Part shown: positions 10,804-23,695 of the stretch, piece after piece
How positions within the stretch are numbered: the stretch's first letter is position 1
How the letters are laid out: every line of letters begins with the position of its first letter
From: Nymphaea colorata
Lineage: Eukaryota; Streptophyta; Magnoliopsida; Nymphaeales; Nymphaeaceae
Direction: 5' to 3'
DNA length: 64,000 nt
Assembly: GCF_008831285.2 (NCBI RefSeq)
Contig: NC_045145.1
Coordinates: 8,060,802-8,124,801 of the forward strand
Made by a program: the position numbers and the translations under genes
The notes under the pieces: model-generated
Databases searched by the model: none
What the model was told of the DNA's origin: nothing
Seen by the model: the letters and a program-made list of their open reading frames with translations, nothing else

Positions 10804-12179
10804 GTGAGGTAGAGAGAGATGCTCCAGATAAGGTAGTTAGATGAGACTACTTTAACAAGTGTGAGGAGGAGAGGGAGATGCGGAAGCATCATTCTTTGCC
10901 CAAGGCTTGGCTAGGGCAGGTGGTGAGGTAGAGGGAAAGATGCTCCATGATGTAACTGTCAAATAGTTAAGGGCAACAACAACGAGGTCACCATTATAAA
11001 AGCACTGAGGTGTTTGTGGATGTTATTTGGGAACATTTTATATTTGCTTAAAGGATGGCGTGCGTTCAAGTGTAAATTTGATTTAAACATTTTTTTTAGT
11101 AGAATAAAACAATAATCGTCGATAATGTTGCTCGAGTTTATATGTGAAATTAATGCATGCCTATTGAAATTTCATGGAAAAATGAAAAATTATTCAAATT
11201 CAAATTTGATCGACTGCCATGGTAAAGAATTTTGGGCTCATTCTTTGTCTCTGCTTCTTTCTCTTTTGGGTGAAAAATATTTGTCATGTATCATAATTAT
11301 TTTCAAAAGAAATTTTGGAATGATATGGAAAGATGTGCATGTAGGTAAGTGTTTTGAAAAGAAACATTGAAATGATACTACAGCAATTATATTTCAAAAG
11401 TTAATAAGGAAAATTACTTTCAAATGTCATTGTCCGTGCTTTTTAGGAGTAAAAATCTTTATTGAGTAACAAAGAAAATATGTTATTCTAAAATCCAAAT
11501 AAACTAATAAGCTATTATAAGATTTCTTCCCCTTGTGGATCACAAATAGTTAAATTTTATTATCCATCAAAAGCATGCAAGCGGTGCCGGCCTATATTAT
11601 TGGGGATCACATACAACAAAAAAATATGTACATAAAAAAATATGAACAAAAGCCAACTATATCGAACGGATATAATGCCACCCGTTGAATTACACTCTCA
11701 AGATCTATATCGGGGTCCCATTCCTTACAATTTAACTGAAAGACGACTTAATTTTTCCATCCGACACCTCAGTTGCAACTTCATCTTGCCAACAAAATAT
11801 ATTTTATTTATAAATAACATTTTTATTATTTTTCAAATTTTTACACATGACTATCCCTTAAAATTTGAAATTTAAACTTACACCGCCTCTTAGCGAGCAA
11901 TTTTTGGGTCTGCCGAAGCAAGTCATGAGCTACATATGTCCATGAAGTCATGTGCTCAATAATATAACTCAAAGTTTAGATATTTGAAAGAAAATCTATT
12001 AAAAAAGTACGGATATCTCATTTTCCTTCCTTTTATTGGTGAAAAATTGACAGCAGTAGATCAATAAAAAAAAAACTTACGAAATTTAGGAAATAAAAAT
12101 CGAATAAAGATTAAGAGCAAAACATCATGCCCATCCATAAAATGCCTGCAATGTACGTGCAGATTGTGATAAGTTCCTC
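10804..12179. other. Intergenic DNA, no gene seen
   Basis: AT-rich, with short random reading frames only. No repeat boundary, domain or RNA gene recognised. Confidence 0.5.
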
Positions 12180-12700
12180 ACAAAACAGCGTTAACGCCGT
12201 TAACGGCGGGCACAGTCGGAGGCCACGCAGCGACCTCGTGCCTCCCACGCACGAGACAGAGGGAGGGAAGACCTTGCCTTGCCACGTAGGATTTCCAGAT
12301 CACGGTGCTCCCACTGACGCCCGAGCATCCAGGCAGACTATTGGGTCCACCTTGGCCAATGGCCGTTTGCCACGTTGCAAGGGCTTGTCTGAAAAGCAGA
12401 AGAGCGGGTCCCCCTGTTCGAGTGGAAAGCCCCTTTCCATGATCACTCCTCTTTGAATGGACGGTCCAAAGAGTCTAGCCAATGAAAATAGTGGGCCCCA
12501 CAATGGATTGTCCACGTGGCAAACAGATATAGGTGAAGATTAACATGCAAATGGACCCCACCACTGAGGCAGGACGGAGCGGCCGCAAGATTTCCATGTG
12601 GCAAGCGCTCATCGGTTTGGTGCAACCGTCCATAGATCTCTGCTGTCAAACGAACTGTAAGGATACACTCGGTTGAAAGTTGAAACCATGTGGGCAAATG
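12180..12700. promoter_or_regulatory. GC-rich, G-box-bearing promoter-like patch
   Basis: An isolated GC-rich stretch in AT-rich DNA. It contains a perfect G-box core CACGTG (12513–12518, in CCACGTGGC), further ACGT and CCACGT contexts, CCAAT motifs, GGGTCC/GGGCCC blocks and the palindrome GCCGTTAACGGC near 12196. Such clusters are typical of plant promoters. No gene follows on either strand, so it may be a relic or belong to a gene I did not recognise. Function is inference. Confidence 0.3.
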
Positions 12701-13250
12701 TTGGAGCTTTTATATATATATATATATATATATATCAACCCTGCTGCTTTTTTATTAAAAAGTTTGTTATAATGAAGGAGAAGAGTTTTGCGCGAGACAG
12801 ATTTTGCGGGAAAAAGGTTTCGCGCCCAAGTCCTTGATAACAAGGGCTCCTGCCGCAGGAAGTGTCCATTGCTTGTGAATGTAATGTTGTTGTGAGGAAA
12901 GCCTTGGAAGCAAATTTTGGTCACTCAGAAAGTTAAGTCTGCATTGTATTCTCATGATTTACATTATTTAACTCTCTCTCTTGAGAGTTCTCTCTCTCTC
13001 TCTCTCTCTCTCGTTGTATGATTGAAATCAACCATGGAATATGCCAACAAAATTTAAATATTAACCATTTACTAAATAATTGATTTGTGATTTTTGTTGT
13101 GGCCTTACATGATTTATCTAATTTAGGTTAAAATTAGGTGCACCATTCAAGGCGTCGACACCATCTCATGCAGGGTCAACCAGTTCTTCTACATTTAGAG
13201 ATGCGGGGCTCAATCAATAATGGATGGAGCCAAGGGTGATTGGTTGTGCA
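12701..13250. other. Intergenic DNA with TA and CT tracts
   Basis: Contains (TA)n at about 12711–12736 and (CT)n at about 12990–13012. No gene or element recognised. Confidence 0.5.
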
Positions 13251-14899
13251 TGGTTTTTTTATTCTGTGATGAAGTAAAGAGGACAAGCTCCATTTTCTTA
13301 CAGGATCCTAAGAAAGGGATGAAAACTCATTAAACATTTGCATTTGCAACAACATCCCAATCTGCTGGGAGGTCCTTCCACTCTTGAAGTAGTTACCTTC
13401 ATCCACCAAGAAAAAAAGACCAACCAACTGTAGCACTGGTTGGGAATATGTTGTCAATCTGTAAAGATTCAAGATTATGTTTAATCAGGTTGTCTTTATC
13501 AATCAACCTAAGGTATCTTCTTGCAGCTTTGTTGATTCATTGCAATCATCGCTTGTTGTTGGCCTGGAGAACAATCGGCTTATGCTCTTGAGTGACCATC
13601 TATAAACAAAAATTCAGCAGCTATGTTTCACCCGTAGAGGCTGAGCTTGGACCACTTGATAATTGCAAGAGGAATGAAGCCATTTTTCAATTTAACTATA
13701 GCAGCTAACCTCATAGTGTGTTCCTCTCTCATGTGACAATTTGGATTATCGCCAGCTGTTCCTCTTTTGGCTCCAACCTTCCATTTATTTTCCTGTAAGT
13801 GACCACATTTTCAGACATTTCATAGACTGATCATTTGCCTCCATACTAAAAAAGAACTCCATGTACCATTCCCATACCCAGTCACCACACACACCAAACC
13901 AAAATGTGGAAGACAATTAATTTGCATTTATATAAAAGCTTGCAACCTTTTCTCTTCTTCCCCCAAGCCTTGAAGGCTTCTTTAGTGGATCATCTAGGGA
14001 AAGGCCATGAGCCACATCGGGAAGCCAAAACCTTCCGCACACTCTTCACTACTTTGCAAGCAGTAATCAAATGGGTGATTGATTCCCCTGCATCTCGACA
14101 GAGGGAGCACATGGATGTCAAAATAATTTGTCTCTTCTACATATTGTCATCTGCCAACAACTTCTCTTCACATGCTAGGTATAGCGACCAGGATGCTCTT
14201 GGAGGCCCAAACTTGGCCCAAATAGTCTTCCTACAATGTTCAACTTGACCTTTAGAGCGTAGATATTGCTAGATTTCATGCTTAGAAGTAACAACCTTTT
14301 CTTGCCATTTCTAAACAATCTCATCACATCTTCTTCAACAAAAGATTCAGGAGAAGGAAAGCATGAGCCAGGAAACATACGTTGTATTAGAGATTCCACG
14401 TAATTGCATGATGAGGTCACTATTTGGTAGATCGCAACATTAGGTTGAGCCGCTTGCATGTTCACCTCTATGAATGACGACTTCTATTAAGTGGGCATTC
14501 CAACCATTGGTCTTTCTAAAACTTAAAACTATTGTTCCACTCTTGACTTTCCAGCTAATGTCCTTCCTAGTGAGTTTCCATGCTCTAAACATACCCTTCC
14601 AACAATTAAAGACAAAGCGTTGCTGTTTGATGTCTCATAAACTTGAGTTATTAAGATACTTACCCCTGACATAAGTACCCCATGCCGAATCTGTAGAAAG
14701 CGCTCAAATAGCCATGAATGCTAAGGCCGCATAATTGACTTCCCCAAGCCACCTTCATATTTTGGAAGGCAAGATTTGTACCACGAGATTAGATGGAAGC
14801 ATCTCTTCTGAACATCATCATCCCATAGAAATTTGGAACATAAGTGTTCAATTTGTTTGGTAGTGCTACTAGGTATTTGGAAAACCATACTCTAGTAGT

Positions 14900-16110
14900 T
14901 GGAAATCATAGTCAAGATGCTTTTAACAAGGCAAATCGACCCGAATAAGATAAGATTTTTTACTTCTAGGCAGCTAGTTTTCTTTCTATCTTAATCAATA
15001 ACACATGACACTAGTTAGTGGAAAGCTTCTCCACTTGAAGTGGCAAACCCAAGTACTTGAGCGACATAGATCCAATTGCCCACCCTAACTCATTTGCCAC
15101 TAGTTGAATTTCTAATCTACTGACATTAAACCCCACTACCTGGCTTTTTTCTAGGTTAACTACCAACCCTGAATTAACTTCGATCTCCCAAAGTAGCTTT
15201 TTAAATTTACGAATGGAAGGTCAATGATAAGCTGAAAAAAACAAGAAGTCATCAACAAACATGATAGATGAAATGAGATTGATTTACCTGCTGCGGCAAT
15301 CTAACTTACTTACATAGAACTGCTTGCTGGAAGCCCCTACTAATCATATCTGCTACCACTAAAAATAGGTATGGAGAGAGCGGGTCACCCTGTCGAAGGC
15401 CCTTTTTCACTTGAAACCAGGGTCCTTCCCTACCATTAACCAATACTGCCATGGACACAGAACTGACAATCTTCATAATCCTGTCAATCCACTTGTTGGC
15501 GAACCGAAGGTGGTGAAGAGCTAATTCCAAGAAAGCCCAACTAACTCGATCATAAGCTTTACTTAGATCAAGATTATAACACAGAGCTTTGCCTTTCCTA
15601 GTGGCAAGGGAATGAAAGACTTTGTGGCCCAACAAAAAGCATTCTTGAATGTTTCGACCTTTAAGGAATGCATGCTAGTTGTCTGAAATCACCCTCCCAA
15701 GGATCAGACACATCCTATTGACCATCACCCTACTGATGATTTTAACCAAACAATTACTCAAAGAAATAGGCCTGAAATATGGGAATTTCTTGGCGTCTTG
15801 GGGATGAGTACCAAGTGCATCTGGTTGGCTTTATAGACCAGCCTGCCTTTTACAATGAAATCCCTAACAACATTACAAATATCTGTTTTGACCACTTTCC
15901 AATTAGACTGATTTTAATCTGAAATTATAGACCAGCCTGCCATTTGATTTCATCCTTTGTAATAGACTCAAGTAGGCCTCTGTTATCATCTTCTGTAACC
16001 ATAGGTCCATCAATATGGATACATGGTAGTGATCCAGAGGCAGTATCCTGACCCAAAAACTGGTAGAAATGGTCTGAAATCGCTTGTATCACCTCCTTAG
16101 GATCTATCAT
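14900..16110 (-). pseudogene. LINE reverse transcriptase region
   Basis: Broken reading frames of the LINE ORF2. The segment at 15925–16110 matches the linker before the RT. The segment at 15306–15635 carries NLDLSKAYDRVSW (first catalytic Asp) and RQGDPLSPYLF. FVDD (the second and third catalytic Asp) follows near 15250 after a stop. YLGLPL lies further down near 15045. All landmark motifs are present, but stops at several points mean no functional enzyme. Confidence 0.8.
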
Positions 16111-16279
16111 GGTAAGATCCCCCCATCAACAATATGTTGAATTTTGTTTCTTCTTATTCGCGTTTTGACAGCTTCATGGAAAAAATGAGTGTTAGCATCG
16201 CCACTCTTTAACCACGTCATACAAGACTTCTGCCTCTAGTAAGACTTCTGCCTCCAGTAATATTCCTCCATCTGCAAGA

Positions 16280-17000
16280 GTTTGGTAAGTCTAGCCTTAA
16301 GGATCTTTCCTCCACCACCGTATTCAAGTAACCCCATCGAACCTGAACTTGGAGATTAGCAACATCCTGCCTAATGGAACGTATCTACGAGGCCAAGTCT
16401 TCATTAGAATCTCTAGCCCATCGATTAAGCTTTACTTTGAGCTCTTGAAGTTTGGATCGGCACTAAATCATCGGGCAACCAGCAAACTTTTGATTCCATA
16501 GCGAATGAATGATTTGCAAGCAGCCTGCCTTTTCCTGCCAAAAATTGAAGAACCTAAAAACACTTTTCTCGGGGAGAGAGTTGATAATCTTCTCTATCCT
16601 CACCACCACTGGGTTATGATTAGAAGAGGACCTCATAAGCAAATAAAATTTCGAGAGTTGATGAAAATAATCCAGCCAGCTATGATTAAAAACTACTCTA
16701 TCAAGAAGACACATCACATTTCTATCGCTACATCTATCTTTAGACCAAGAGAATTGAAGTGTTCATCTGATCGCTCCACCAAATTGGATGAAGCAATGAA
16801 ATTCAAAAAAGCTGAGTAGGCAGCAGCTGCGAGGGCACGACCAAATTTCTCTATAGCATTTAATATGGAATTGAAATCACCTAGGCAAATGAGAGGATTC
16901 GGAACAGCCATGATCACCGAATGGGGATCCCAAAACTGATACTTACGGATTCTAAAATCAGGAGACAAGTATGCTCTGATGACAATGAAAAATTCCATAG
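16280..17000 (-). pseudogene. LINE endonuclease region
   Basis: Two reading frames (16714–16998 and 16463–16717) together resemble an apurinic-type LINE endonuclease: ICLGDFNSIL, then LDRVVFNHSW, then SSSNHNPVV. The usual SDH catalytic triplet reads SNH here, a loss of the Asp. The two frames overlap by a few bases, which implies a small frameshift. Confidence 0.7.
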
Positions 17001-17279
17001 TACTCTTAGATTGGAATAAGCAATTGATCTAACACCCCGTGAGGGAGTGAGATATTAGAGTAACTTCTGCTTCATCCCATATCACAAAATCCTAGCCCAT
17101 TCCCCTTCAAAACCCACATTGGACAAAATATGATAGTAAAGAAATTAAGTTGAAATTTGATCATACCTTCAATGGACAGTTTGGGATCAACAAGGATTGT
17201 AGCTGTGGGTTTCAGTGTGGAGAGCGGCATCGTGAGATCCCGCTGTGATGTTGGGCTCACCACTTCCCGTATGTTTCAG

Positions 17280-18940
17280 CTAACTATCTTTATGGACCAC
17301 CAAGGCCATGTCTAGGTCAGCTCTATCCTCTCTCCCTAGCAAAGGAACCAGAGACCATGCATACAATTCTTCCTCCATGGAGACAGGCACTGGTACATGA
17401 GATACATGAGAATGTACAGTAGTAGAAATTATGTCATTGGTTTTTTTGCGACTGACCTTACCCTTTGAATTTCCTTGATTATTCTTGTTCGATGGAAGTT
17501 CAATTAGGTCATCTGGTTCCGAATGCACATAAGTATTTCTCTTGAATTGACTCACTATTTTACAATTAAGGCCTCTTTTAATGCTTTTCCCACTTGACTT
17601 GCTTTTTCGGCCTCTGTCATGATCACCGTCCTTAATCACATTCTCATTTTCTACTTCCATTTGGTCCTGCTCAGCAAAGTCTGGGGGGCATTAGACTGTG
17701 TCATCGACCTCTACTGGAAACTCTTTGTTGCGAGAGGTGGTATCTGTGGTTTGATCTATTTGCGTACTATTTCTCTTGATGTTTCCTTCCTTATGGTCTG
17801 CCTCAGGTTCATGTAAGGTTTCCTTGATAGTATCTTTAGCAATGGAGAAAACCAGGGCATGCAATGGAGTAGCTCCTCCCTTTTGCTCATTGCCTGCCAA
17901 AGGGGGCAAATGATCTTCACCTTCCAATGCTTCAAATCTATTTTCTCGAGTAGCTTGAGTTCCCTTGGCTGCTTGCTTTCTCATGTTGAACTTTATTTGC
18001 GCACCTTAGACCAGCTATCCTCTAAGACCATGCTTGCTTCCCTGTTTGTTGTGCTAACATTGCAATTAACCGTTAAATGAGTGGTGGAACCACAAGATGC
18101 ACAAACTTTGACATTCGATTCATATTCAATCACCTAAGCGATGACATTTCCATCTTTCATTCTCATTTTAAATTCCGAGGTAGACTGGTAGCTAATAGGA
18201 ATTTCTATTTGGATTCTTGCAAACCCATTTCTTTCCACCCATCTGGTGCACTGATCTGTTGAGATAAATCTTGAGCCCAAGATCACTGCTACATCCACAA
18301 ACACCATATCCCTCCACATATTCATGGGGAAGTCTAGCAATCTGATCCCAATGTGGACTCTGTTGGTGGCTTCAACCTTCATGGGTTGCCCAGGCCTCCA
18401 ACAATTTGCTCTAAGCACTCTAGTCCCCACCCTCCAAGCTCCTGGAGTCAGGATGGCATTGTTTTCTTCTTCTGAGGCTGTCTGCATAATAAAGTTCCCT
18501 TCTCCTACCACTGTAAACCGAACAAAGGGATAGTCAGCCCATTGCTTCTTAAGGGCATTAAGAATGAATGGGTAATCGAGTTTCCTACTCCCATTGTTTC
18601 CTGCCAATGCCCCAATAGCTACAAAATCAAATCGCTTCACCATCGCCTTATAGGCCACTTTAGGAATGAACAACTGTCTTTCCCCATCAACTTCTTTGAC
18701 CTCACAAGGAGGAATGGGCTCCTCCAATCCTTTCTTGTTTCCTTCAACAATTTCAGCCCAAGAGCGACAAATCACTCCACCACCCCAGCCTTCTTCGCAA
18801 CCCTTACTAAAACTCTGCTGCGTTCCCAAGAATCCACCAGTCGAAGAATGTCCCAAACCCTGACTACTCTCATCACCTTCCATAGCTCTCCTTTCCCTCC
18901 CCCCCACCTTCCATAGCTCTCCTTCCCCCACCACCTCCAA
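17280..18940 (-). pseudogene. LINE ORF1 (DUF4283, CCHC knuckle)
   Basis: The first 268 codons (18940–18134) give a nucleic-acid-binding ORF1 of the plant L1 type, with SWAEIVEG early and a DUF4283-like core (WRPGQPMKVE, PMNMWRD). A TAG at 18134–18136 interrupts just before a zinc knuckle C-x2-C-x4-H-x4-C at 18060–18101. A second stop with a change of frame follows near 18000. The tail continues at 17691–17984 and 17280–17660 in charged, low-complexity sequence. The stops suggest long inactivity. Confidence 0.75.
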
Positions 18941-18990
18941 AAAAAACCACAGCCAGACTCTCTCTCTCTCTCTCTCTCTCTCCCGCTCCG

Positions 18991-19790
18991 ATTTGGACTG
19001 TACATGAAGAAATTTATCAAAAAATAGCTAGAAAATGGGAATTCAGGTGCTAACATCTCCTCTTGGGCCTACAAGCTGGTTCTTGAGTACTAGTGGCTTG
19101 CTTTCTCAATTTAAGTTTTGACATTAGAACTTGCTTTCTAGAATTCATGCTAATCAGATTTTAATCTACAAATATGCCATTTCCCTTCTATTTCATTTGA
19201 ATGTAGGCACTTGAAAAGCGAGCCACAACATTAGCACACAAAACACAATGCGGTGGTGAAGGAGATTAAAAATGTTAACAAGATTAAGGTTACTCTATAT
19301 GTGTTGCATATGGTCCAAGCTAGTTTTCCTTTAGTGTTGCCATTACAAACTAGATGGATCTAGTTCTATTCATGATGGTTCATGTTAGTGTGTTTTCAGT
19401 ATATTAGATCTTTATCCTAGTTAAGGGTATGCACCCCCCTAGCTGCACAATATGTTAGAAGATAACCAGATAACCAATTTCATTTTAAAGAACAGGTTGG
19501 TAAAGAAGAAGATTCAACAGTCAACAAGAAGCTTCAAGATTGTAGCAAGCTCCTTCGCCTATAGAAGATCCAGAAGATGAAAAAAAAAAAACATAATTCA
19601 TTTTGTGTTTGAGGGAAGAACATAAGCATAGGATGTGCCGTAGCGTCATTATGTCATAAGGTTTTTTCTTTTGCATGACGTACTTTATTATGTGGATGCT
19701 AACGTCATGAACTATATGAATAATTGAAGACTTTGAAGAAGTGTTTTCCTTACTTCCATGCCTATATATGTATTTTCTAGTTAGTACTAT
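18991..19790. other. Intergenic DNA, no gene seen
   Basis: No domain, RNA gene or repeat end recognised between the LINE 5' end and the next LINE remnant. Confidence 0.5.
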
Positions 19791-19799
19791 CATATGTCA

Positions 19800-20008
19800 A
19801 TAGCAGGGATGAAGTTTCCATGGATATTGCTTCTAATGTTTCAAGCCTTTCTTTCTTATGCTTCTCGATTGATTTTGAAGATACATTTGTTGTTTGATCA
19901 GTCTTTATAATTAGGAAGGTCTTGTTAATTTGATTCCTTTTGTTGGTGCAAATGCTACTTCCCTCAGGGCAAAGGCCTGACCATTTTTTTCCTCAAAAAA
20001 AAAAAAAG
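19800..20008 (+). mobile_element. LINE 3' terminus with poly(A)
   Basis: The sequence CAGGGCAAAGGCCTGACC at 19967–19984 followed by a T-rich block and an A-run is a layout I know from 3' ends of plant L1 elements. Little or nothing of the coding region is recognisable upstream, so the left limit is a guess. Confidence 0.4.
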
Positions 20009-20576
20009 AAAAATTAAAAAGGAGGAAAGAAGACGTTTCAAAGAGGACGGTGCATGTACATGATGACATTCAAGGTAACGTAACACGTAGAATAGTAAAA
20101 CAGTGTGCGTAGATGCATGACAAACCATTTTGTAAATAAAATAGGCAAAAAGAAAAACTATATATTCATTGTGATCCTAAGCTACAATAGCAAATTAAAC
20201 AATCTTAATTACATCTGCTAAGATAAACACACAAATAGAATGAAGATATCAACAACACTGAAGGGAAACAAATAAACAAGAAGAATGTATGCAAGCATAG
20301 GTGAGTCCAATGACATTGGGTCGCCATGGAAGCGGCAATCATATGTTGCACTATTTATTCCTACTAATGCATGCAATACCTGAATGAAAAGCAAAGTAAA
20401 CAATGCACAAAACCAACCTCTTCATTGATCCTAACCGACCAAGCAACCACCCTCTGGTTGGCACAAGACTCAATGAACATTTTCTAGAGTAAATAAACTA
20501 CACGAAGCAATAAAATGAGAAAATGACACTTGGAACTATAGTCACAAAAAACACATTATTTAAAAAAAAAACGCGA
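20009..20576. other. Intergenic DNA, no gene seen
   Basis: AT-rich sequence; nothing recognised. Confidence 0.5.
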
Positions 20577-20664
20577 GAAAATGAAATGTCATTTAAAACT
20601 TAAAAAAACGTGTTTCTTACGGGAAAATGAAATGTCATTTAAAACTTAAAAAAACGTGTTTCTT
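20577..20664. repeat. 46-bp tandem duplication
   Basis: GAAAATGAAATGTCATTT and the following AAAACTTAAAAAAACGTG recur at exactly 46-bp spacing. About 42 bases are identical, which implies a recent local duplication. Confidence 0.9.
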
Positions 20665-21511
20665 TTCATTTTTTTCACTTTATTTTTCATTTTTTTCAAT
20701 GCCAAACAGTCTTTTTTTTTCATTTTCTGCTTTTTACTTGTTGCAAATTTACTTATCTTTTGATGTTTGTGTTATTATTTTCTCACTTATTTTATTTTTT
20801 TTACTTTTTATTTTTTAATTTTAAAAAATATTTTTTTTTCATTTTTTTCAAGCCCGCCGTATTATACTTAAGAAAAACCTTACTGTTTAAGACTCTGATT
20901 CGTTATTTGTGATTGTGCTTGGAACTCAGATTATAGCCACGAAATTGACTAACATTCTCGATTGTGTAGAAAATAAGCTTGATAAATGCAGAAAAACAGA
21001 TGAGAATTGTGGACGACGTAAACCCCCTAAACATTGTCAAACTGACATGAAATTGGAACTATGGCTTCTAGACATGTCACCAATACTTACAAAGATGATG
21101 TATTCAAGAAACCTATTTGGATGAGAGTGAAATGCCTCAATGATCAGAGCTTAAAAATCGGATTTACAGAAACAGAAAGTATTCTACCAAAAGCATCACA
21201 TGTTCCTAAGAGAAGAGACATAACCTAATGACCTTGGACGGAACACAAAAAAGGCCTAGATAGTGACAGAATCAGGAAACTACCACACAAACTTGACCTA
21301 GGATGTTACCCCATTTGCACCAGAAACTACATTTACAATGTATAGAAATGCACTTTGTGATCCAGCAGGAAAGTTTATGTGAGTAAAAGGACCACCTAGT
21401 GCCTTTGTATACATTACATAAATGTAGTTTTCTAGTGTGACTTGGGTGATATCGTAGGTCATCTTTCTGCCATCATTTTATGACTTTATCATTTTTAGGT
21501 ATTAGTTGGAT
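20665..21511. other. T-rich then ordinary intergenic DNA
   Basis: A strongly T-biased stretch to about 20850, then unremarkable sequence. The 71-residue frame at 20909–21124 shows no known motif. Confidence 0.5.
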
Positions 21512-21705
21512 GCAAGGGTGGAGTCAGAATTTTTTCATGAAGAGGGTCGAATTAAAGTTTTTAAATTTTGAAAAAAGCTGAAATATCATTTTTCAAAATT
21601 TTTATATAAGACAAGTGAAATTTTCTAAAATTTACATGTAAATTTTTTAAAATTCTTTTTTGATGAGGCCAAGGCCCCTGCGGGCTCCCCTTGACTCCAC
21701 CCTTG
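21512..21705. mobile_element. Small inverted-repeat element, GGAGCCA family, copy 2
   Basis: Perfect 13-bp terminal inverted repeats, CAAGGGTGGAGTC at 21513–21525 and its complement at 21693–21705. The flanks share GTTGGAT (21505–21511 and 21706–21712), a 7-bp target duplication. AT-rich interior with a GC-rich right end, as in the other family members. Non-autonomous. Confidence 0.75.
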
Positions 21706-22295
21706 GTTGGATAGTCTGGATATTGTCTAAGTATTTAAGTGTCCATCCAAGGTCATTAGGTTGCCTCTTCTCTTAGGAAGTCAAGATGTTAGCAGCTAGA
21801 CTACCTTTTCTAACTGTCTAATTACATTTTTCCTCTATACACTTGTTGGTGGGCTGTTGCACTAAACCGTGAACTCTTTCTTTCGTATCCTCGACACAAT
21901 GGGACTGCTACACATGCTGGCGCTGTCATTTGTTATCTCTACATATTCTACTGCATATTAGATTGCCATAATATTGTGTGCGCTGAATAAACGAAGCCTT
22001 GCTGTTTTCATTCTGTCATAAAAAGGGACAATTAGTTTAGATTTTAAAATATAGATGAATTTTGGTGTAATATTCTGCCTATAACCTATTTTAAAAATAC
22101 ATTAAACGCCAAAAAATCACAAACTAGAGACAAAATCACCAATGAAAGCTTCCTCAAAAGCAATCAATAAAATCCCTATGCATTTACAAAAAGAAATAGT
22201 TGCAGTACATATACAGAATTGTAACTTAGTCCTCAAACGATTATAAAATTCAGAACATCCGTAAGGAAGATGTCATTTTTTTTCTTGACATTAAA
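21706..22295. other. Intergenic DNA, no gene seen
   Basis: No recognisable feature. Confidence 0.5.
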
Positions 22296-23695
22296 AAGGC
22301 GTTTGGTTTCAGTTACATACTGTCCTAAGAACATTATGTCCTAAAAAATGTATGATGCCCCCCAAACACTGGGCAGAAAATCAAGAAGGACACAACGTTC
22401 TTGTGTCCTTTTGGAACACAAAAATGCTTTCTTACATGAAACGGTTCTACCCCTCAAACGCGAGGGGGAGTTCATTTTATTCCAAAGCCTCGAGTCCTCG
22501 AGCTCCAAAGTTTCTCTCACAGGCTTGCTCACATTCTCTTGCTGCAGGTGTTGTGCTCTCTCTCTCTCCTCTATCTCATCGCTGTTGGTCTGATGCGAAA
22601 AGCATATGTATCTTCTTCTTCTCCTCCTTCCTCTTCATTATCGCCCTTCTTTTCTCCATTCACCTTTCCTCAGTTTCTTTTTCTTCTTCATTTTTATTAT
22701 TTCCTCTTTCTTTCTTGCCAATGGTAAAAACTTATTATCATTCAGTAAAATCAACCATCTCATCTTATCAATCTGCGGGAGAGAACAGTCTTCCCTACTC
22801 TGTAAGTGAATGATAAACCAAAATAGAACAAGAACGATTTGGGAAAAAATTAAATAAATAAATAAATAAAAATACAAAAACGATCAAAAGTTTTGGATGT
22901 TGGTATTATCCTGCCATGGTAGCATAACGACAGCCTTGTGCGTTGCCAACTGTTGCCAGAAATGATCGGAGGTGACTGCTACAGTCTATGTAAGTTGCAG
23001 CCCTTAAAACAAGACAAAAGAGGGAAGAAAATAAATTGTACATGATAACCATAACAATAATCGTAATAAAAGAAGGGAACTATCACCTTGGGTTCAACTG
23101 GTGCCGCGTGCTGCTATCGTGGCGCTGGTGGCCGGAGCCGCTGGTGGCTGGTGATGGCCATATGGAAGATTCATCTGTGAAGGGGGAAGAAAAGGGCAAG
23201 AACGAGGGTTATGGCCTCATGGGCAAAGGTGGGTCGCGCTCAAACCCAATTTAGAAAAATTTCAAAATCAACCCAGAATTTTACTGAAATGTCAAACAAC
23301 AATGCTTAAAAATTTTAACCATTTATGTCAACCTCATTTTTCAATATTTTATTTGCATAAAAATGTTTTTAATATTTCATTTGCAATATTTGTATAATGT
23401 TTTACATGTTTACGAGTTCACATTTTCATCCCACATGCTTGTATATATATATTGTGCATGTGTGTGTGCATATATATATATATATACTCAAGAAAGAAAA
23501 AACCACAATGTGTTAAAGATGTTGGTCCACTGATTTGACTAAATGTTAAACAAGACAAGTTAAATATATTGTCTAAGCAAACAAATGCCGAACAAAATTA
23601 CAACTTGTCCACGTGGACAAGAACTTATTGTCCTCAGAACACATGGCCTAAGGACATATGTTGCAAGAACACTTGTTCTTGCAACCAAACGGTAT
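22296..23695. mobile_element. 1.4-kb inverted-repeat DNA element
   Basis: Left end GGCGTTTGGTTTCAG and complement of right end TACCGTTTGGTTGCAA share CGTTTGGTT. Weaker inverted similarity continues for some tens of bases (TGTCCTAAGAAC against TGTCCTTAGG). TTAAA flanks both sides. The interior has (CT)-rich, GC-rich and (TA)n parts. Reading frames such as 22352–22813 show no transposase motif, so it would be non-autonomous. The ends resemble PIF/Harbinger-type elements; this is a guess. Confidence 0.45.

Larger units (their letters stand above)
13255..18990 (-). mobile_element. L1-type LINE, nearly full length, decayed
   Basis: Minus-strand order is ORF1, endonuclease, reverse transcriptase, zf-RVT. 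ORF1 begins near 18940 with a DUF4283-like region and a CCHC knuckle. The endonuclease carries the LGDFN motif near 16880. The RT shows KAYDRVSW, a GLRQGDPLSPYLF block near 15370 and FVDD near 15250. A zf-RVT-like C-x2-C … H-x4-C lies near 14100. Several stops and frameshifts break both reading frames, so it is inactive. The 5' end has a (GA)n tract at 18957–18983. The 3' limit near 13255 rests on a short A-run on the minus strand and is approximate. Confidence 0.8.

Noticed and set aside
18542-18916. 124-residue plus-strand frame
   Set aside because: Antisense of LINE ORF1, which has the recognisable domain.
22352-22813. 153-residue frame with Ser/Phe-rich tail
   Set aside because: Follows a CT-rich tract inside an inverted-repeat element; no transposase or other domain.
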